DNA of 64,000 nt from Lates calcarifer (taxonomy: Eukaryota > Chordata > Actinopteri > Centropomidae): positions 10,978,130-11,042,129 of the forward strand of contig NC_066835.1 in NCBI RefSeq assembly GCF_001640805.2, given 5' to 3'. Below, piece by piece: positions 35,501 through 49,200 of the stretch. Each line of letters begins with the position of its first letter. The first letter of the stretch is position 1. The notes below the pieces were generated by a model, which saw only the letters and a list, made by a program, of their open reading frames with translations, had not been told where the DNA came from and made no database searches. Both the position numbers and the translations under genes were made by a program.

Positions 35501-38500
35501 TATTAAGTTGCAAACAACCACTACTGCCTCCCCATTCAGTCACAGGAGTCCTTTTACTTGCTTTCCCCTATCCAATGCAAGTCCAACATTCACTTTTCCC
35601 TGGTTTGGTTTTACATCTTCTGGAGAAAAATATCCATATCTGTTTGGCCCACTAGATGTTTGACTCTCCTCACCACAGCTGATGTTTTTTTAATCAGAAA
35701 CTCAACAATACAATACAGACAAGCAAAACAATGTGGTAAACTACTTGCTGTTTCTCCAGTGGAATTGGCAGTTGTTTGATTTAATATGTATACCTGAATT
35801 ATTTCTTAATATTGCTTTACAAATTAGGAAGTAGTAGGAGTAGCTTACATGTGTAATATATTTGCTCATTTTGTTTATACATTATGTAATTAATTAAAAT
35901 CCATACAATTATTGCATGGTAATTATGGTCTGTTGTCATCTTACATGTGGATGCCTCCTATGTGTCTCTGTTTGTGTGCAGTTTGTTTATTAGTAACAGA
36001 TTATGTCTGAATTTGAATCCATATGGGAGCTGCCGTTTCTGATCTAAGACATTTCATGCAGATATAGAACAACACTGCAACCTCCCTCAGTCCCCTGACA
36101 ACCGACCCTGGATAATCTTCATCAATCTTCCCTCCCTCTTACACCAATCAAATTTGTGTGCCATGGGAGAGCAAAGAAGTCCCATGTATATTTCAACAAA
36201 ATATCTCAGCCAATCTGCATTGCAAAACTCATAGAAATGTGACATTTAGAATGAAAAATTGATTTCACAAACAAACTGCTCACAAATAAATAGCTTTTAA
36301 TCAAGATGATGGTTTGACATGCCTGTGGTGTTTCTATCACATTTTAACATTTTTATTAATACATAGCAGTTTGAATAAATTCATTTCATATTGTCCACAG
36401 GGAAGACCTCATGGCGTGCTCCACTATAAATATTCCACTGGCCCTGTTATGTTCTCTTCAACTTTTGTCAAGACATTAATATGAAAACTTTTTCCTGACA
36501 AAAACACAGATAACAAGTAAAATAGGACAGTGGGGAAACATTTAAGAGTCAGTGATGTAAGGTATTGTTATTACATTTCTCTTCAGGACAGCAGAAGACT
36601 AATAAGACATAATGTACAGGTACTGAATCTGAGCAGTGTGTTTTAATTAAACTACAATGTATTTTTGGGTGCAATACAGCAATACTGCAATACTTCATTG
36701 TCAGACAAGAAAATTTACTTCCACAGGATCATCCTTTTTATGCTATATAAAAACTATTTGTCACCAGTGTCGACAAATCTGTCTTTGCAAATGTGAGAGC
36801 ATGTCCCAATAATTCAAAATACATGAATAAGCCTAATGAGGAATCAACATAGAAAAGAATCATTGAAGAATCCTCAATCTAAATAATCATCGCATTATGA
36901 CTCTTTCCCCCGTTCACAATCCACACCTCACTCAGCTATCTCACAGATTATGGTTTAGTAATATCTAAATATGTATGAGGTAAAATACTAACTTTTGTGC
37001 ATGCATTAGCATATTCTTATATCTTAGCGTACCATTGATGGCAATGACATGCCCAAGTCATGACATTTATATAGACTTAAACACCATTAAATGCAGGATC
37101 GATGTAGCAGCACCAACCCAAAGCCATGTCATTTAGTTTTATCCACAATGCAGCTTCCCCCATGTCTCTTTGCTTCCTGGAAGCTCCAGCAACCCCCAAC
37201 TGCAGACACACACACACACACCACACATACCTCACATGCCCCCTCAGAGAGATGGATGGCATGCGTTCTCATCCCTCTCCTAGGCCAGCATCCAGGTGCA
37301 CAACAGCTGGGGAAGCCAAGGGGAGGGTGCTGGGGTAAGGAGGGATGGGGGAGACAGAGGACGAGGGACGGGTGGATGGAAGTGGGGCCAGGGGGTGTAA
37401 AGGATGCTCGGGAATAAGCTATAAATTTCCTCAGGAGCGCTCCGGGTGCTTATGGCGTCTCCTTGTCTGTCTGGACAGCAGTGCTAATGTATGGTGTTGC
37501 TGTGGTGGTGAGCCCAGTTTCATCAGGCACACTTGGGCACAGTTAAAAAAAAAATTCTCTCTGAGCATAAGCTCTGCTCTGTGCTTCTCTACTGTCCCTG
37601 TTGATAGACAGAAGTAGACCTATGTAAGTGTGAGTTAGGAGAGCATAATATATAATAATAACTATAATAATAATATATTTTAAACAGGAGAAAGATTAAA
37701 AGAGGTAGAGATTGAGAGAAGGGTGTTGTGCGCAGAAAAAAGTTTCCCACTGATTTACATCCCTCTTGGTGGTTCATTTAAGATTGGAGAAAATACATCA
37801 CAGGCACTCTGTAGTCACATACTCTAAATGTTTAAAATGGCCAGTCACTTTCACTTACTGATATATGGCTCAAATGTGTAATTTAACCTAAAGTATTCAA
37901 CTAATGTTTAACAGTGAGTTCTAATGGCTACAGTGCCGGACACAGTTATAGGCTCGACTGACCCATTTGTAACAGTGGGCACTTTTCAGGGAAACACAGC
38001 GCTTTGTACGTGTAGCTAATGAACATTATTACCGTTTAGAATGAAGGCAGAAAGATTAAATTTGTTGAATAATGTCAGGAGTTTAAGAAATTACCCGTTT
38101 GAGGTCACAGACCGAGAAAACAACCCATGACAGAACTTTCCAATTCACTGTCATCGTCACAACTATTAACCACTTAATCAAAAACACAATGAAAACAATT
38201 ATCTTAATAATCATTAGTAGACGCCCTAATTGCTTGTATGTTTTAAGTTATGTTTTCATCTCAATCAAGGGACTGATTCATCAGCGATCAAACTGACCTG
38301 GGTGATAAAAAGGATTTCCAGGATATCCATATGTTGCAAGGTTTATATGAGGCTTCATGCAGCGTCTATAGGAGAAGTCTGCATGTTATTTGAATGGTAT
38401 GGGATGGATTCACTGAGCAGGAAACAGTGGGGTTCAAGATGACGGATGGAGTGTGATGTCCCACTGCGTGTCACGGTAAACTGTTTTTGGATGTGATTTG

Positions 38501-40377
38501 GCTCAGTGGGTTTAGAGTGGAACAGAATAGGCCAGAAGAGAAAACATTAGAAGTGTTCTAAAGTTACCTTAAGGATTGTACAGATGAATGAGAATCAGCT
38601 CATGTCTGTGTTTTGTGTAGTGAGAATTAAGTGTATGACCTGGTAAATGAAAGGCACACACTGATGCACATTAAAAAAACAAAAAAACAATCACAGAAAT
38701 ACCTAAACTGCAAATAAACCTTTCCATATCAATAGGCACTTCTTTCATCAACACTTTCATAGAGACCACACATAGAAGCATATCCACAAAAACTTTGAAC
38801 GGTATCATGTGTATGTGTGGGTAGCAGTAAATCTCAGCGTGTCATCCATCATGTGGTAAAGCCACAGTAGGCAGTATACAGTGTGTTTGGCCTCGGCTCC
38901 TCATTCAGCTCTCATTAGCCATCAATCACCTCCTCTCTACTGGCTGCCTGCATGGGAAGAGACCTCCTGACTTCGCTGTCATAGCAAGATGTTCACTTTG
39001 GCACTTAAACACCCTCCCACACACACACAGGAGTGAAAACATATACTTGCTCACCCCATGGAACCAATGTCAAATACAGAGGTTCAGAGAAATGTTTACT
39101 TGCTGAGAGGTTAGTTGCTGTGAGAATGCAGTGCTAGTTACTTGTGATTTGATGGTCTGCCAGTTCTTGAGGATAAATAGCTTGTTTATCCTGTCCACTT
39201 TTATGAGAATTTTAAACCTCAAGGGCAGTCCTTAATCACCTATAAGCACTGTAAAATGGCAGAGTTTTAGATTTGAAAATTATTTTTGAGCCATTTCTAA
39301 TAATGGAAACTATGGATTTCATTTGATTTTCAAGAATGAAACTGCAAGTTTTATTGTCTGCAGTGTGTGGGAGATGCTATGCCTATGTGTCACAGAGGAA
39401 ATTTTCCACTGACGTTAGGAAAAAACTATACTGTTGAGAGAACAGGGGAAAAAAATCAGTTACATGTAACAGTGTCTTTAATGGCCAAATGTGATCTGCA
39501 GTCACTGCACCATTCAAGCATTATTTCTCCATATTGGACAAGCATGTGTGTCTGTGACTGTGTATGCTCAAATGTGCATATCCATTTGTGTGAAACAACT
39601 GTAGCTGTCTCAAGCAGAACAACTGCAAGGTGGATTACAGGATGCTGCCATGGCTAAGGGTGAGACTGGAGGGGGTGGTGGGGAGAGGGGGGAGGGAGAG
39701 AATAAAGGAAAGGGAAAAGATTACTTTTTTTCTATTGAATCTTCCCAGTGAGTTTTCACTTTCCCCGAGGGACGCAAGGAAGCGTTGTGTATTTTTCTCT
39801 CCACTCACCTGCTGGGTAGTGTATGGAGGCTATTACTTGACATTGATAGCTGCACAGGCTTTTTGTCCTTGGCCAGTATATGCCACAACTGAATACACTC
39901 ACTACTGTACTTCTGAGGAGACATAAGGTTAGGGCGTTCCCTCACTCAGCAAGCCAGTGTTCATGGTTTAAATGCAAGCTTGTGTTTGATGCATACTATC
40001 GTTCCTTTACAATGTCTTGGACTAACTAATTTAACTACCCCTAATGCAACTCTGACGCATGAGGAGGGAATCAAAGTGGTTTAGTAGGTCACAATTCCAT
40101 ATGTACAAGTGTTTTGTCATTTTCGAGTCATAAATCAGCTTGAACTTTGATATTTGCAGGGCATTTTTAACAAATGTTGCTGATAAAAAGAAAGCATTTC
40201 AGCCTCGTATCCTCTACCCCTGACTTCCTCGCTCTTCCTCTCTTTCTCTCTGTCTCCCTCTCAGTCTGGTTCCTCGACTCCTATCTCTTCCTCCAGCTCT
40301 CCTCATCCATCTCTGCCCCCCTGTCTCTTTTGCTATTTTTCTTTCCCTCACTACTGTTCGCTGTGTGTCTGAGAGAG

Positions 40378-40385
<8 letters not shown>

Positions 40386-40450
<65 letters not shown>
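40386..40450. repeat. (GA)n microsatellite, 65 bp
   Basis: A near-perfect GA run of about 32 units, flanked by imperfect gagacgga units on the right. Confidence 0.95.
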
Positions 40451-40451
<1 letters not shown>

Positions 40452-40704
40452 GGATAGAGAGAGAGACGGATAGAGAGAGGTCTGACACATGGGCCCAGTT
40501 CCTTAATAATGTCATTCGGTGTGAACGCTATTAGCAGATTACCCTTGGCCCAGGGCAGCCTAGCCATGTGCAGGAACTAGATAACCTTGTGTTCGGTAAT
40601 TTAATATCAACACTTCCCCTCTTTTCTTACCACGCTTTACAACACACAAATACCCTGCTTGTCCCCTCCGGTCCTATTTCTTGAAGAGAGAGGGGGGAGG
40701 GAGA

Positions 40705-40705
<1 letters not shown>

Positions 40706-40757
<52 letters not shown>
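40706..40757. repeat. (GA)n microsatellite, 52 bp
   Basis: A second near-pure GA run about 250 bp after the first, inside a longer purine-rich stretch (40684-40772). Confidence 0.95.
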
Positions 40758-40760
<3 letters not shown>

Positions 40761-41149
40761 GAAGAGAGAGAGGATTACAAGATAGTGACTTCTTGAAGAT
40801 TCCTTTCCTCGGCTGAGGAGTGTGGCAAATCGTCCCTTGTCCATGGATATGAGAAAATACATAAACAGGCTTATAGTGAAAATTCCATCAGATTTAATGC
40901 AGTGAGTTTAACTCAGCGCAACATCAAAGGAGCCGCCCATCTTTTAAAAAGCCCTAGATGGGGTAATGTCATTTTTCCCCTCCTTCTAGTTTTTCTCCTG
41001 GCGGGCTATCATAGGCCTAACATTTACCACATATCAGGCCAATATGAAAAGCACAGAGGAAATTTCCTGTCACACAGTTTGATTTTCTGTCAGAGTGGGT
41101 GAGAGAGGTAGGAACAGGCTGAGAGGGAGAGAGAGAGATCTACCACTTA

Positions 41150-41560
41150 GAGGAGCAAGCCGTTATGGAATCAAATCCCACGCTCTATCCCCCACAAGCT
41201 GAATCACAATCCTGCATTAGCTGCGATATCACACTTCGTCCTGCTGCTGCTCTTTTTCCCGCCGCCCGTGAGCCAAGCAGGGAGCGAGGGGCCAGACTGC
41301 ACGGCCCTATCACTCACCGGCACTCTCTCACACCAGCATTACCACGCCTTTATCTCATCTCCTGCAGCCCGGCACGGCCGGCCGCCTCTCGGCCCTCCAG
41401 GCTACTTTACTAATAACCTATTCCTTATCAGTCACTGTGCACCTCTGCCTGTGATCAAAGAGCCAATTAATGGAGCGGGGAAAGGTGAAGCATTCAAATA
41501 ATGGAGACAGCTGTTTTTCTCTGTTTGAGAAAATCCATTTTGTATTGTTATCGGCTCCAA
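41150..41560. promoter_or_regulatory. Candidate conserved regulatory element upstream of the runx1t1 3' end
   Basis: About 400 bases of complex, non-repetitive sequence hold gatcaaag (TCF/LEF-like), ccaattaatgg (homeodomain-like) and ccttatcag (GATA-like, reverse). G+C is higher than in the neighbouring DNA and no coding frame fits. The inference rests on motif content and texture only. Confidence 0.3.
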
Positions 41561-43389
41561 GCAGCGTCCCCCCCGACCAGCGCTTAATTCAAGTCGCTGT
41601 CTGCTTCTGCCTGGCTTGATAAGAGAGAGTGAGAAAAGACAAGGGAAGAGAGAAGGGGGAGATGAAAAGAGCCCTGGTCACAATGAACTTTATGTAGAAG
41701 AATGTGGCAGGAATATCACAGCAGTCCAACTCATCCCTGAGCTTTATCAACTCCAAAAGTGGTTCAACAGAGATAAAGATAAGGGGGGGTGGGGACCATA
41801 AAAAGGCAGAGCTTCCAGAGCTGAGGAGCTGCTTTATGGCTTCACTGTCATTCATTTTGAAAGGGAGCAGCTGATCCCAGCTCATTGAGGTCCAACACAA
41901 TCTTGTCGGGCAAAAACCTGAGGTTAGTTAAGAGGTTAATTGTACTGGTGTCAGAGCAGCATATAAATAGCTCCATCAAAGGCTCATATCTTAACAGCTT
42001 TATTGTAATGTGTATCACAGCTTAAATTTAACAGTTCCTTTAGCCTTGTCAGCTATGCTTGGTGACATGTTAAGGTGCACAGTAAGGATGGTGAACTGGA
42101 TGTCTAACCAGTCTTTCAGGTGTCCAAGATGCTACTTGATATACTGTATCATGTATACCAGGGCTGGGTGATAAAACAATAACAACTGCAGTATCATAAT
42201 ATATTTCAACATAATTCCATTTATATTTATATCATTAGATAATTTTCCTTTATAAATGTTTGAACCAATTAATTTTTATTCTTAGATAACATGCACAGAA
42301 ATGAGCCATGAACTGCCAATCACATCGCAGGAATAAAGGTAGACTGTATCATTATAATCATTTTTCCACTTCAGATTTGTGAAATGTTCCACTGTTTGTC
42401 AAGTGTTTGTCATGTTCTAACAATAAAGAATAGTTTAAAACCACAATAAACTGTCTGGTTTTGTCAACTTTCACAGAGGAACAAAAATCAGCCTTAAAAC
42501 TCACAAGAAATAATGATTTGACATTTATTGTGATAATCATCGATATTGACTCATGAGACTTGTCCCCCTCATATAGTGGCTCACTGTAAATTTTAATCAG
42601 TCAACCTTACTTTAAAAAAGCTTTCAAACAGACCAAGTAACTCTTAAAATCTATAAGTGTATATAAGGTGCATCAAACACCCATTATACATCAATGGAAA
42701 ACACTTCCATGCTCCTAAATTAATCACATTTCTAAAAACATATAATAAAAATCAAACTGCCAATCACGTTGAAGGAATAGAGGTAAGCATTATGCTGTCA
42801 GAACCATGTATAAAACCAAACAAAAACAACATTACAATGGAGAAAAGTTGATAAAACGTGATCAGTTGTCACTGGCCCTGTTCATACCCGGCACTAACAT
42901 GCATCTCCAGTGTTAAGCGACAACTCTCGCCCGTGTCACAGTGTCTTTTTACTTCCATCAGTAAGACACAAGTTCTTCAAGGCCAAAATTCTGGCTTCAC
43001 GCCATCAGCCATTAGAACATATCCTCACCTCCTTTAATGACCAAATACATACTAATATCCCAAACATCACCCAATACCTTGCATGCAATGACTCCTATTT
43101 AACAATGTTAATACTGTACATCGATTGCATACCAAGTACTTTTTCCATTGTACTATAAATCAATATCCATGCATGCTCTAATATATGATTACTGCATAAA
43201 TGTAAGTAGCACATTTACCTAAAATCTACTTAATAAATAATCTACAGAAAGCAATCATGCAAAAAATACTACTGGTGTCTCTGTAGCCTATGTTTCATCA
43301 TCTTCTCCCAAACCACTTTTGGGGGGAAAACACTTTATGGTCGACTCACCATGATAAATAAAGATATAAGAAGCCTGTAGTAGACTCAC

Positions 43390-43551
43390 CCCTGAATCAA
43401 TCTGCAGCACAAACTCAGCCAATGTCTCTCTAACACCTCCCTTCTTGGTCTTGAGGACTTTGACAAAGCGTGGTGTGTAGCGATCCAGGGCATCAAAAAA
43501 GTCATTCTGCAGGCTTGTGGTGGCTCTGCGAACGCAAACACGCAAACGCAA

Positions 43552-43601
<50 letters not shown>

Positions 43602-43675
43602 AAAATGTGTTTTCAGGTGGTCCAGGATGATGGCGGGAAACTAGTCTTAACAGCTAAAACATACCTGAACAGGTT
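43390..43675 (-). CDS. Orphan spliced-exon candidate: 136 bp exon plus possible 11 bp microexon, unrecognised protein
   Basis: On the minus strand an exon at 43525-43390 is bounded by a cgttcgcag acceptor and a GTGAGT donor. It reads as 45 residues without a stop, beginning ATTSLQNDFF and continuing DALDRYTPRFVKVLKTKKGG before ending VLQIDSG. The pattern is protein-like and helical. Upstream, tctgttttcag|AACCTGTTCAG|gtatgt (43675-43665) could be an 11-base microexon that joins in frame as NLFR|ATTS. A consensus GTAAGT donor further up at 43811 could end a first exon, but no in-frame ATG was found there. No downstream exon is visible. I do not recognise the family. It may be a small fish gene, a remnant, or a multicopy element. 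Confidence 0.4.
43552..43590. repeat. (AC)n(GA)n compound microsatellite
   Basis: About eight AC units run directly into about eleven GA units, immediately upstream of the orphan exon's acceptor on the minus strand. This places a pyrimidine/TG-rich tract beside that splice site. Confidence 0.9.
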
Positions 43676-46289
43676 CTGAAAACAGAATATTGTGCAGTGC
43701 TTGCTGTTTGTTAGCTAAGCCTGCTAGCTAACAGGTTAGCTAACGCTTGCTGACAGCGGCAGCAGTAAGTAAGTAAATTCACAAACGATTATTGCTTGCA
43801 TGATAACTTACTTTATTATTCAAAAGACAATATAAGACTTCACGAAATTGTCCAAGTCCAAGTGGCCTCCCCTTTCTTCAGCTGCCTACAATGAGTCGGC
43901 GCCAATTTCACCTGAACCATATTACCTGAGCACACACAGGACCTAATGCGCATGCTCAGGCCCAGGTTTTTTTTCTTCTTCTCCTCCTTTTCGGCAGACA
44001 AGGCACACCTAAGTGCATATGATTGCTTCCTTTGTTTATTTAAAGTGAGCCTCACTCAGAAACAATATGCAATACACTGTTACTTCAAAGGCAATTTACA
44101 GTCATGTAAATAGTCAGACCCCATATCCAGGAAACATATATTAATGGAATATAATCACTGAATCACTTAATAGCTGGTTCTGATTCCTGTTTGTCTTCTT
44201 TCAAACATCACTGCAAGCCCCAAACTTGTGCGTCTGAAGCTGCCAGTGCACCCTCAAAATCAATCATTTAGATTTCCTAAAATCAAATATGGTGGCTGGT
44301 CTTTGTTCTCTCAAGAGCTCACTTGCATGTGGAAATGAGTTAAAATGGTCAGTAAAGTAGTTTACAGCCAGTCAGACAGGGTCATGAAATTTGAAGACAT
44401 CCTGACATATGTGACCATCTCAAGCAGATTTAATGGATATTGTGCTATATTGAATTGTCAGTGGATTGTATTTTTATCCCTCATTCAACCAGCTCTGCGG
44501 AGAGTTGACTGATGATGTGATCTTTATGAAAAGGAAATAGAGACAAATGTTTTTATAATTGAAAGTGTTTCCCTTTTTTTCATTTAGTATTTTTACATCT
44601 GTTTGTCATGCTCAATTAAGGTTCTTCAAACAATACATATAGAATTAGTTTAGAGAATGTTTTCACTGTGGGTTTTCGGCTCAAACTGTATCTGGTGCAA
44701 CACTTGCTGTGGGCAGTGTGTTATAGAGAGGATGAGAGAAACAGACAGAGCCACAGGAAATTAAGAAGTCATGGGAAAGAGAGAAAAGACGTACATTTAA
44801 AGTCCACAATTATCCTGTTACAGCATCACTGATTACTGTAAAAGCTCTTCAGTGGGTGTTGTAAGGATGAACTGTACATGTGATGGCTAAAGTAGTCAGG
44901 TTTTGGAATAATGATCTCACATATCTCACAGTTAAATATTCCAGATCTTTGAGTGCTACTTTAGGCTTGTGTGGTATAAAACCTATTCCAAACTATCAAA
45001 ATAAAGGATGAGGTGCACAGTTTCCAAACTGTGTCTTTAGCTGAAGGATGAACAAGCCAATAGAAAATTCTAAAAACACTGCAATAGCAGGGAATTGCCC
45101 TGTAATGAAGACTGTGAAGGCCAAATAAGCCTGGTAACAGGAAGAACAGCCATCACGCTGGAAAAATGAAGAAGCTGTGTATGTACTTAGCAGTCATACT
45201 TTGGGCTTTAGCTATACAGCCTTCATCATCTTCACCAGATTTTCCACTTCTCACTGTCCAGATGTCCAGTGTATTTCACTAAATGCTGAATAAATTCATA
45301 CTAGAACAAGATTTTAATTTAAAATGGATCACTTATTCTCATGAAACTGAGAGTTGGCATGAGTTTAATACAGGACTGTTAACTGTAATGTCACACTTTT
45401 GGATCTGTTCAGTTCCTTTTTATACCAATAAAATAAATCAGAAGCAAGACATCTGGAATGTCTGAGTGTCCAGTGATTGTATGATGTGTTTACTATGGGC
45501 TGGGCTGACATTTGGAAGTTCTGAACGACAGGCAGATATGCATTGGCAGATGTATTCTTCCTCCACCAAGTCAAGTCAAGTCAAATTTTATTTATATAGC
45601 GCCAGTTCACAACAGAAGTTATCTCGAGACGCACCACACAGCTGATATTCAACAGACATCAGAAAATGTAGCTATCTGTGTGTGATGATTTGCAAGTCTT
45701 TCTCTCTCTGGGGAAACAACTTCCTCTCCTTTATAATCCTGCACTTCACCTATCTAGCTTTTTGCCCCATCTTTGACAACACAGGCATTTTCAACATGGT
45801 GGATAGTGCCTAATCTGACCTTGTACTTTCTGAGTATATATCTAACCATAATGACATTCGGGATAATCAAGAGGTACTCTAGGGATTTAGTGCTGCACTT
45901 CCATAAAGATGGGAGACTCATGAGGGACAAAAAGTGGTCAAAATCAAAGCAGCAGAGACCAAGATATCCTGACTTTAATTTCCAGCAGGGGACCTTATAT
46001 TTCCCTCAATACAACTCAGTAGCATCCCCCTGCCCACCTGAATGTCTACTTCTTTTAAACCCTACATCTCCAGTTTGTAATGTAGGATTTCTGTTAAAAA
46101 GTCTTAAATCCAAGCTGAGATAACCTGGATGACATCATCAGGGTGAGCAGCAGCCCTTGTGACATGTAAACTGAGTTACAGCAGTAAATGGAGTGTCCCT
46201 TTAATTTTGGATACTCTGCTGTTAATATGGGTAATGTTGCTAATTGTGGATACTGCTGCTGTAATGAAAGAACACAAGTCTAAAGTCTC
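43676..46289. other. Spacer between the orphan exon and the runx1t1 3' end
   Basis: No further coding exon recognised. Around 43690-43910 the sequence has promoter-like features on the minus strand (gctagctaacaggttagctaacg, ggcgcc, and a GTAAGT donor at 43811). A fish-type interspersed repeat tail lies at 45572-45645. The rest is AT-rich. Confidence 0.45.
45572..45645. mobile_element. Teleost interspersed repeat fragment (LINE/SINE-like 3' tail)
   Basis: The sequence tcaagtcaagtcaaattt followed by tatttatatagcgccagttc and cacaacagaagttatctc matches, from memory, a very common repeat end in ray-finned fish genomes. Only the tail is present and the family was not determined. Confidence 0.55.
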
Positions 46290-49200
46290 CGCGGCAGGTA
46301 TTAACATATTTATTACACCGTAAAGAGAACAACAATACCAGAATTATACTGCAAAGTTTCACAGACTGACAGACCATAGTTTACAGCCCAAAAAAGAATT
46401 TTAAAAAAGAAACTAAAAGAAATAAAATCAACAAGAAACCACAGTTCTGACATAGTAGACTGGAAAGCTCTCTAGAGGACACTGACCCTAAGCGATGGAA
46501 AGACCGCTCAGTGTCAGCCTACCACTAACCTGTGGTTTTCTTGTCTCAATTAAGTATTGCACAACAACTTCAAATCATTTGAGCTCTTTTTTTCACAATA
46601 AATTTTCTCAAGAGAACGCAAAAAAAAGAAGAAGAAAAAAAAAACCTCCCACCCCTGAAGTTCAACTCACTCCCCCCCAGATTAATGCTACGGCGTTCGC
46701 TGTTCACCGTTGGCCCTGCACATTTTCCCGATGTTTCTGGTTAAAGTAGGAAATTTAAATAACATTTCCTGCTATTGTGAAAAACAGGCATGCCTAAATT
46801 CATAGCCTTAGTATTTTTTTAAGTTTTGTTTTTATTTTTTACAAGCTTTTTCCTTTTGTGTATCCCGCCCTTTTTGCATTTACCCCAGCTGACAAGTCGA
46901 CAAGCACTTTAGCATGTCTTCACAACAGAGAAGAGAAAAGGAGAAAAAGGTGGAAGGGAAACGGGGGAGAAAAAAGAGTGAGAGAGAAACAACATTTCTT
47001 AACTGTGACCTTAGCTTGTGTCATTGAAATAGGAATCAATGACACTTTTCTTTAAAATTAGCACAATTTCTTTTTTTAAATCTGTTCAAACAATTCAAAC
47101 TCTTGATGTACTCTAGAAACGCCACAGGCATAAAGGAACATAACAAAAGTTTTTTTTTTCACTTTTTTTTTCTCATTTCTTTTCATTTATGTTTCATTTA
47201 TTTATGAGGTCTGCATTGTTACCAAGTAGTGATATGGTTTTGCAGCTGTATGAGCTTTGACTTTGGGTTTTTTTATTTTCCTGTTCTCTTGTGCCCATTT
47301 GGTTTCGACTAGACCAGTATCAGCGCCGCGACTGATGCTCTTATCGTGCTGTAAGAGGTAGAGTGAGACTTGTTTGCCACCGAGGAATTTGTAGCAAAAC
47401 ACACATAGAGGAGGGAAGAAAGAAAAAAATAGAGCTTCTCAAAGAATCATTGAGCAATAATGTTTGTCTTACTTTTTTCTTCTTTTTTTTTTAAACCCAG
47501 GTTCGCCCTGATAATGATGAACACACACGTTATTTGTTGTATACTTTCAAATACACTAGTGTTAAAACAGCTTGGCTGTTTCTTCACAGCATCTGAGGAG
47601 TCGCAAGTAGGGTGTTATACACCTTTTTGGATTGTTTAACCCTTTAGAGTCAAGGATGCAGGTGTGTATTTTATATTTAGACAAGAAGGGAGAGATGAGG
47701 AAGTACAGAGGGAGAAAACTGCCCAGAACCTTTGTGGGCCTCCACTTGTTCCTTGAGGTCAGAATTTGTAACGCGCTTCTGTGTAGCACCAAGGTGTTTG
47801 GGGTGAAGAGCCTTTGTGTGCGTCAGGGTAAGTGCTCTCTTACTGCGAATGAGAGGTTTGTTTGATTTACATTGAAGGTTTACAACAAAGCTGCGACTGA
47901 TTATCTATCCCAAAGGAAAATAATGACATACTCTGATATAAATAAATATAAAACAGCTGTAAATGACATTGGTGTGAAAGCCCAGTCTCACATTCACCTC
48001 TTTAAGAATAAAGAACTTAAAGCTGAAATGGGCACTTAATCTGACATTTGTGTAATGAGAAAATGCACAAGCAAGATCGAAAAATATCCCAAGAATTTCT
48101 CCAACAAAATGATCACATAAGTTATTAGTGTTCATGTCACATTAGTTATTATTGCTCCAGTTAAAATGTAACGCTGCTGTGAAATGTTCATTATGTTTAA
48201 TTCACACCTTCTCATTCCACAATGCAAGATGAGTGCTATCAGTTTCCATAGGGAGATTAAAATAAATGACTTCATGACACTGAAGTTGGTTTTTGTTCTG
48301 TGTGAACAAAACCTGCATAAAAATAAATAACCAAATGTTTATGTGAACAAACCTCTTTTGAAAATTGTTTAAATCAGGATTTTGGTCCTTGGTGTCAGTC
48401 TTTGGCTGTTTTTGGTGTTGTTTTTTTTTTTTTTTGTTTTTTTGTTTATCTCTTGTGTTAATACTGTGTGTTACCTGGTGCTTTGCAGTGTTAAAGCTGT
48501 CAATCGGAGTCTACACCTCTGCATTTGGAAAGTTAGTTTGTTAGAATATTTTTTGTATTTTTTATACTTTTTTTGGTTGTTTTTCAGTTTTTCTAAAAAA
48601 TAACAAATATTTAACAAACGTTCAGTAATGTGCATGCACTGTCTGTAACTATTCAAAAGAAAAAAAAAACTGTATGGCTGCTTTTGTTAGCATGTTAAGA
48701 AGAAAAAAATGTGGGTTTGGTGATTTTACATTTTTTCAACTCCCCCACCCCTACCCCCATCGCCCCAAAAAAATGTAAAAACAGATTATGCTATCACTAC
48801 ATACAAAATGGTTGATGAATTATGGCTCTATACCGACAACACAAGTATGCTGAAAAGAAGCATGCCGAAATAACCTCTGTGACAGTGCAAATACATTTAT
48901 GTATGTCCCTTGTACAAAACATTTAGGTTAGCATTCCGCGCAACATGCTAGTTCTCAGAAAAGATCTGGGTCGGACTCAAGTAGCAGCTCTGAGATATAG
49001 CTTGTGTCTTTTCTTGAGGACAAAGGGAAGTAAAACTTATAGAACTACGAGGGATCTACCACTTACACACAGAATAGAAAAGCAGCTTGGAAAAAAGATA
49101 ACACTTCTTTTTTTTATCTCTTTTTGCACGAGCTAGAGAGAGAGAGAGTTATGAAGGACTTAAGAGTTGTGACTGGTTGAAGTACTATGCATTGTCACAA

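Larger units (their letters stand above)
31601..43389. other. Gene-poor interval between lrrc69 and runx1t1, second part
   Basis: No coding exon recognised, and nothing resembling SLC26A7, which occupies this place in human. It contains dinucleotide repeats (TG at 31859-31882, AC at 32483-32552, GA at 40386-40450 and 40706-40757). Complex regulatory-looking stretches lie at 34075-34175, 40890-41060 and 41150-41560. The remainder is AT-rich unique sequence. Confidence 0.5.
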
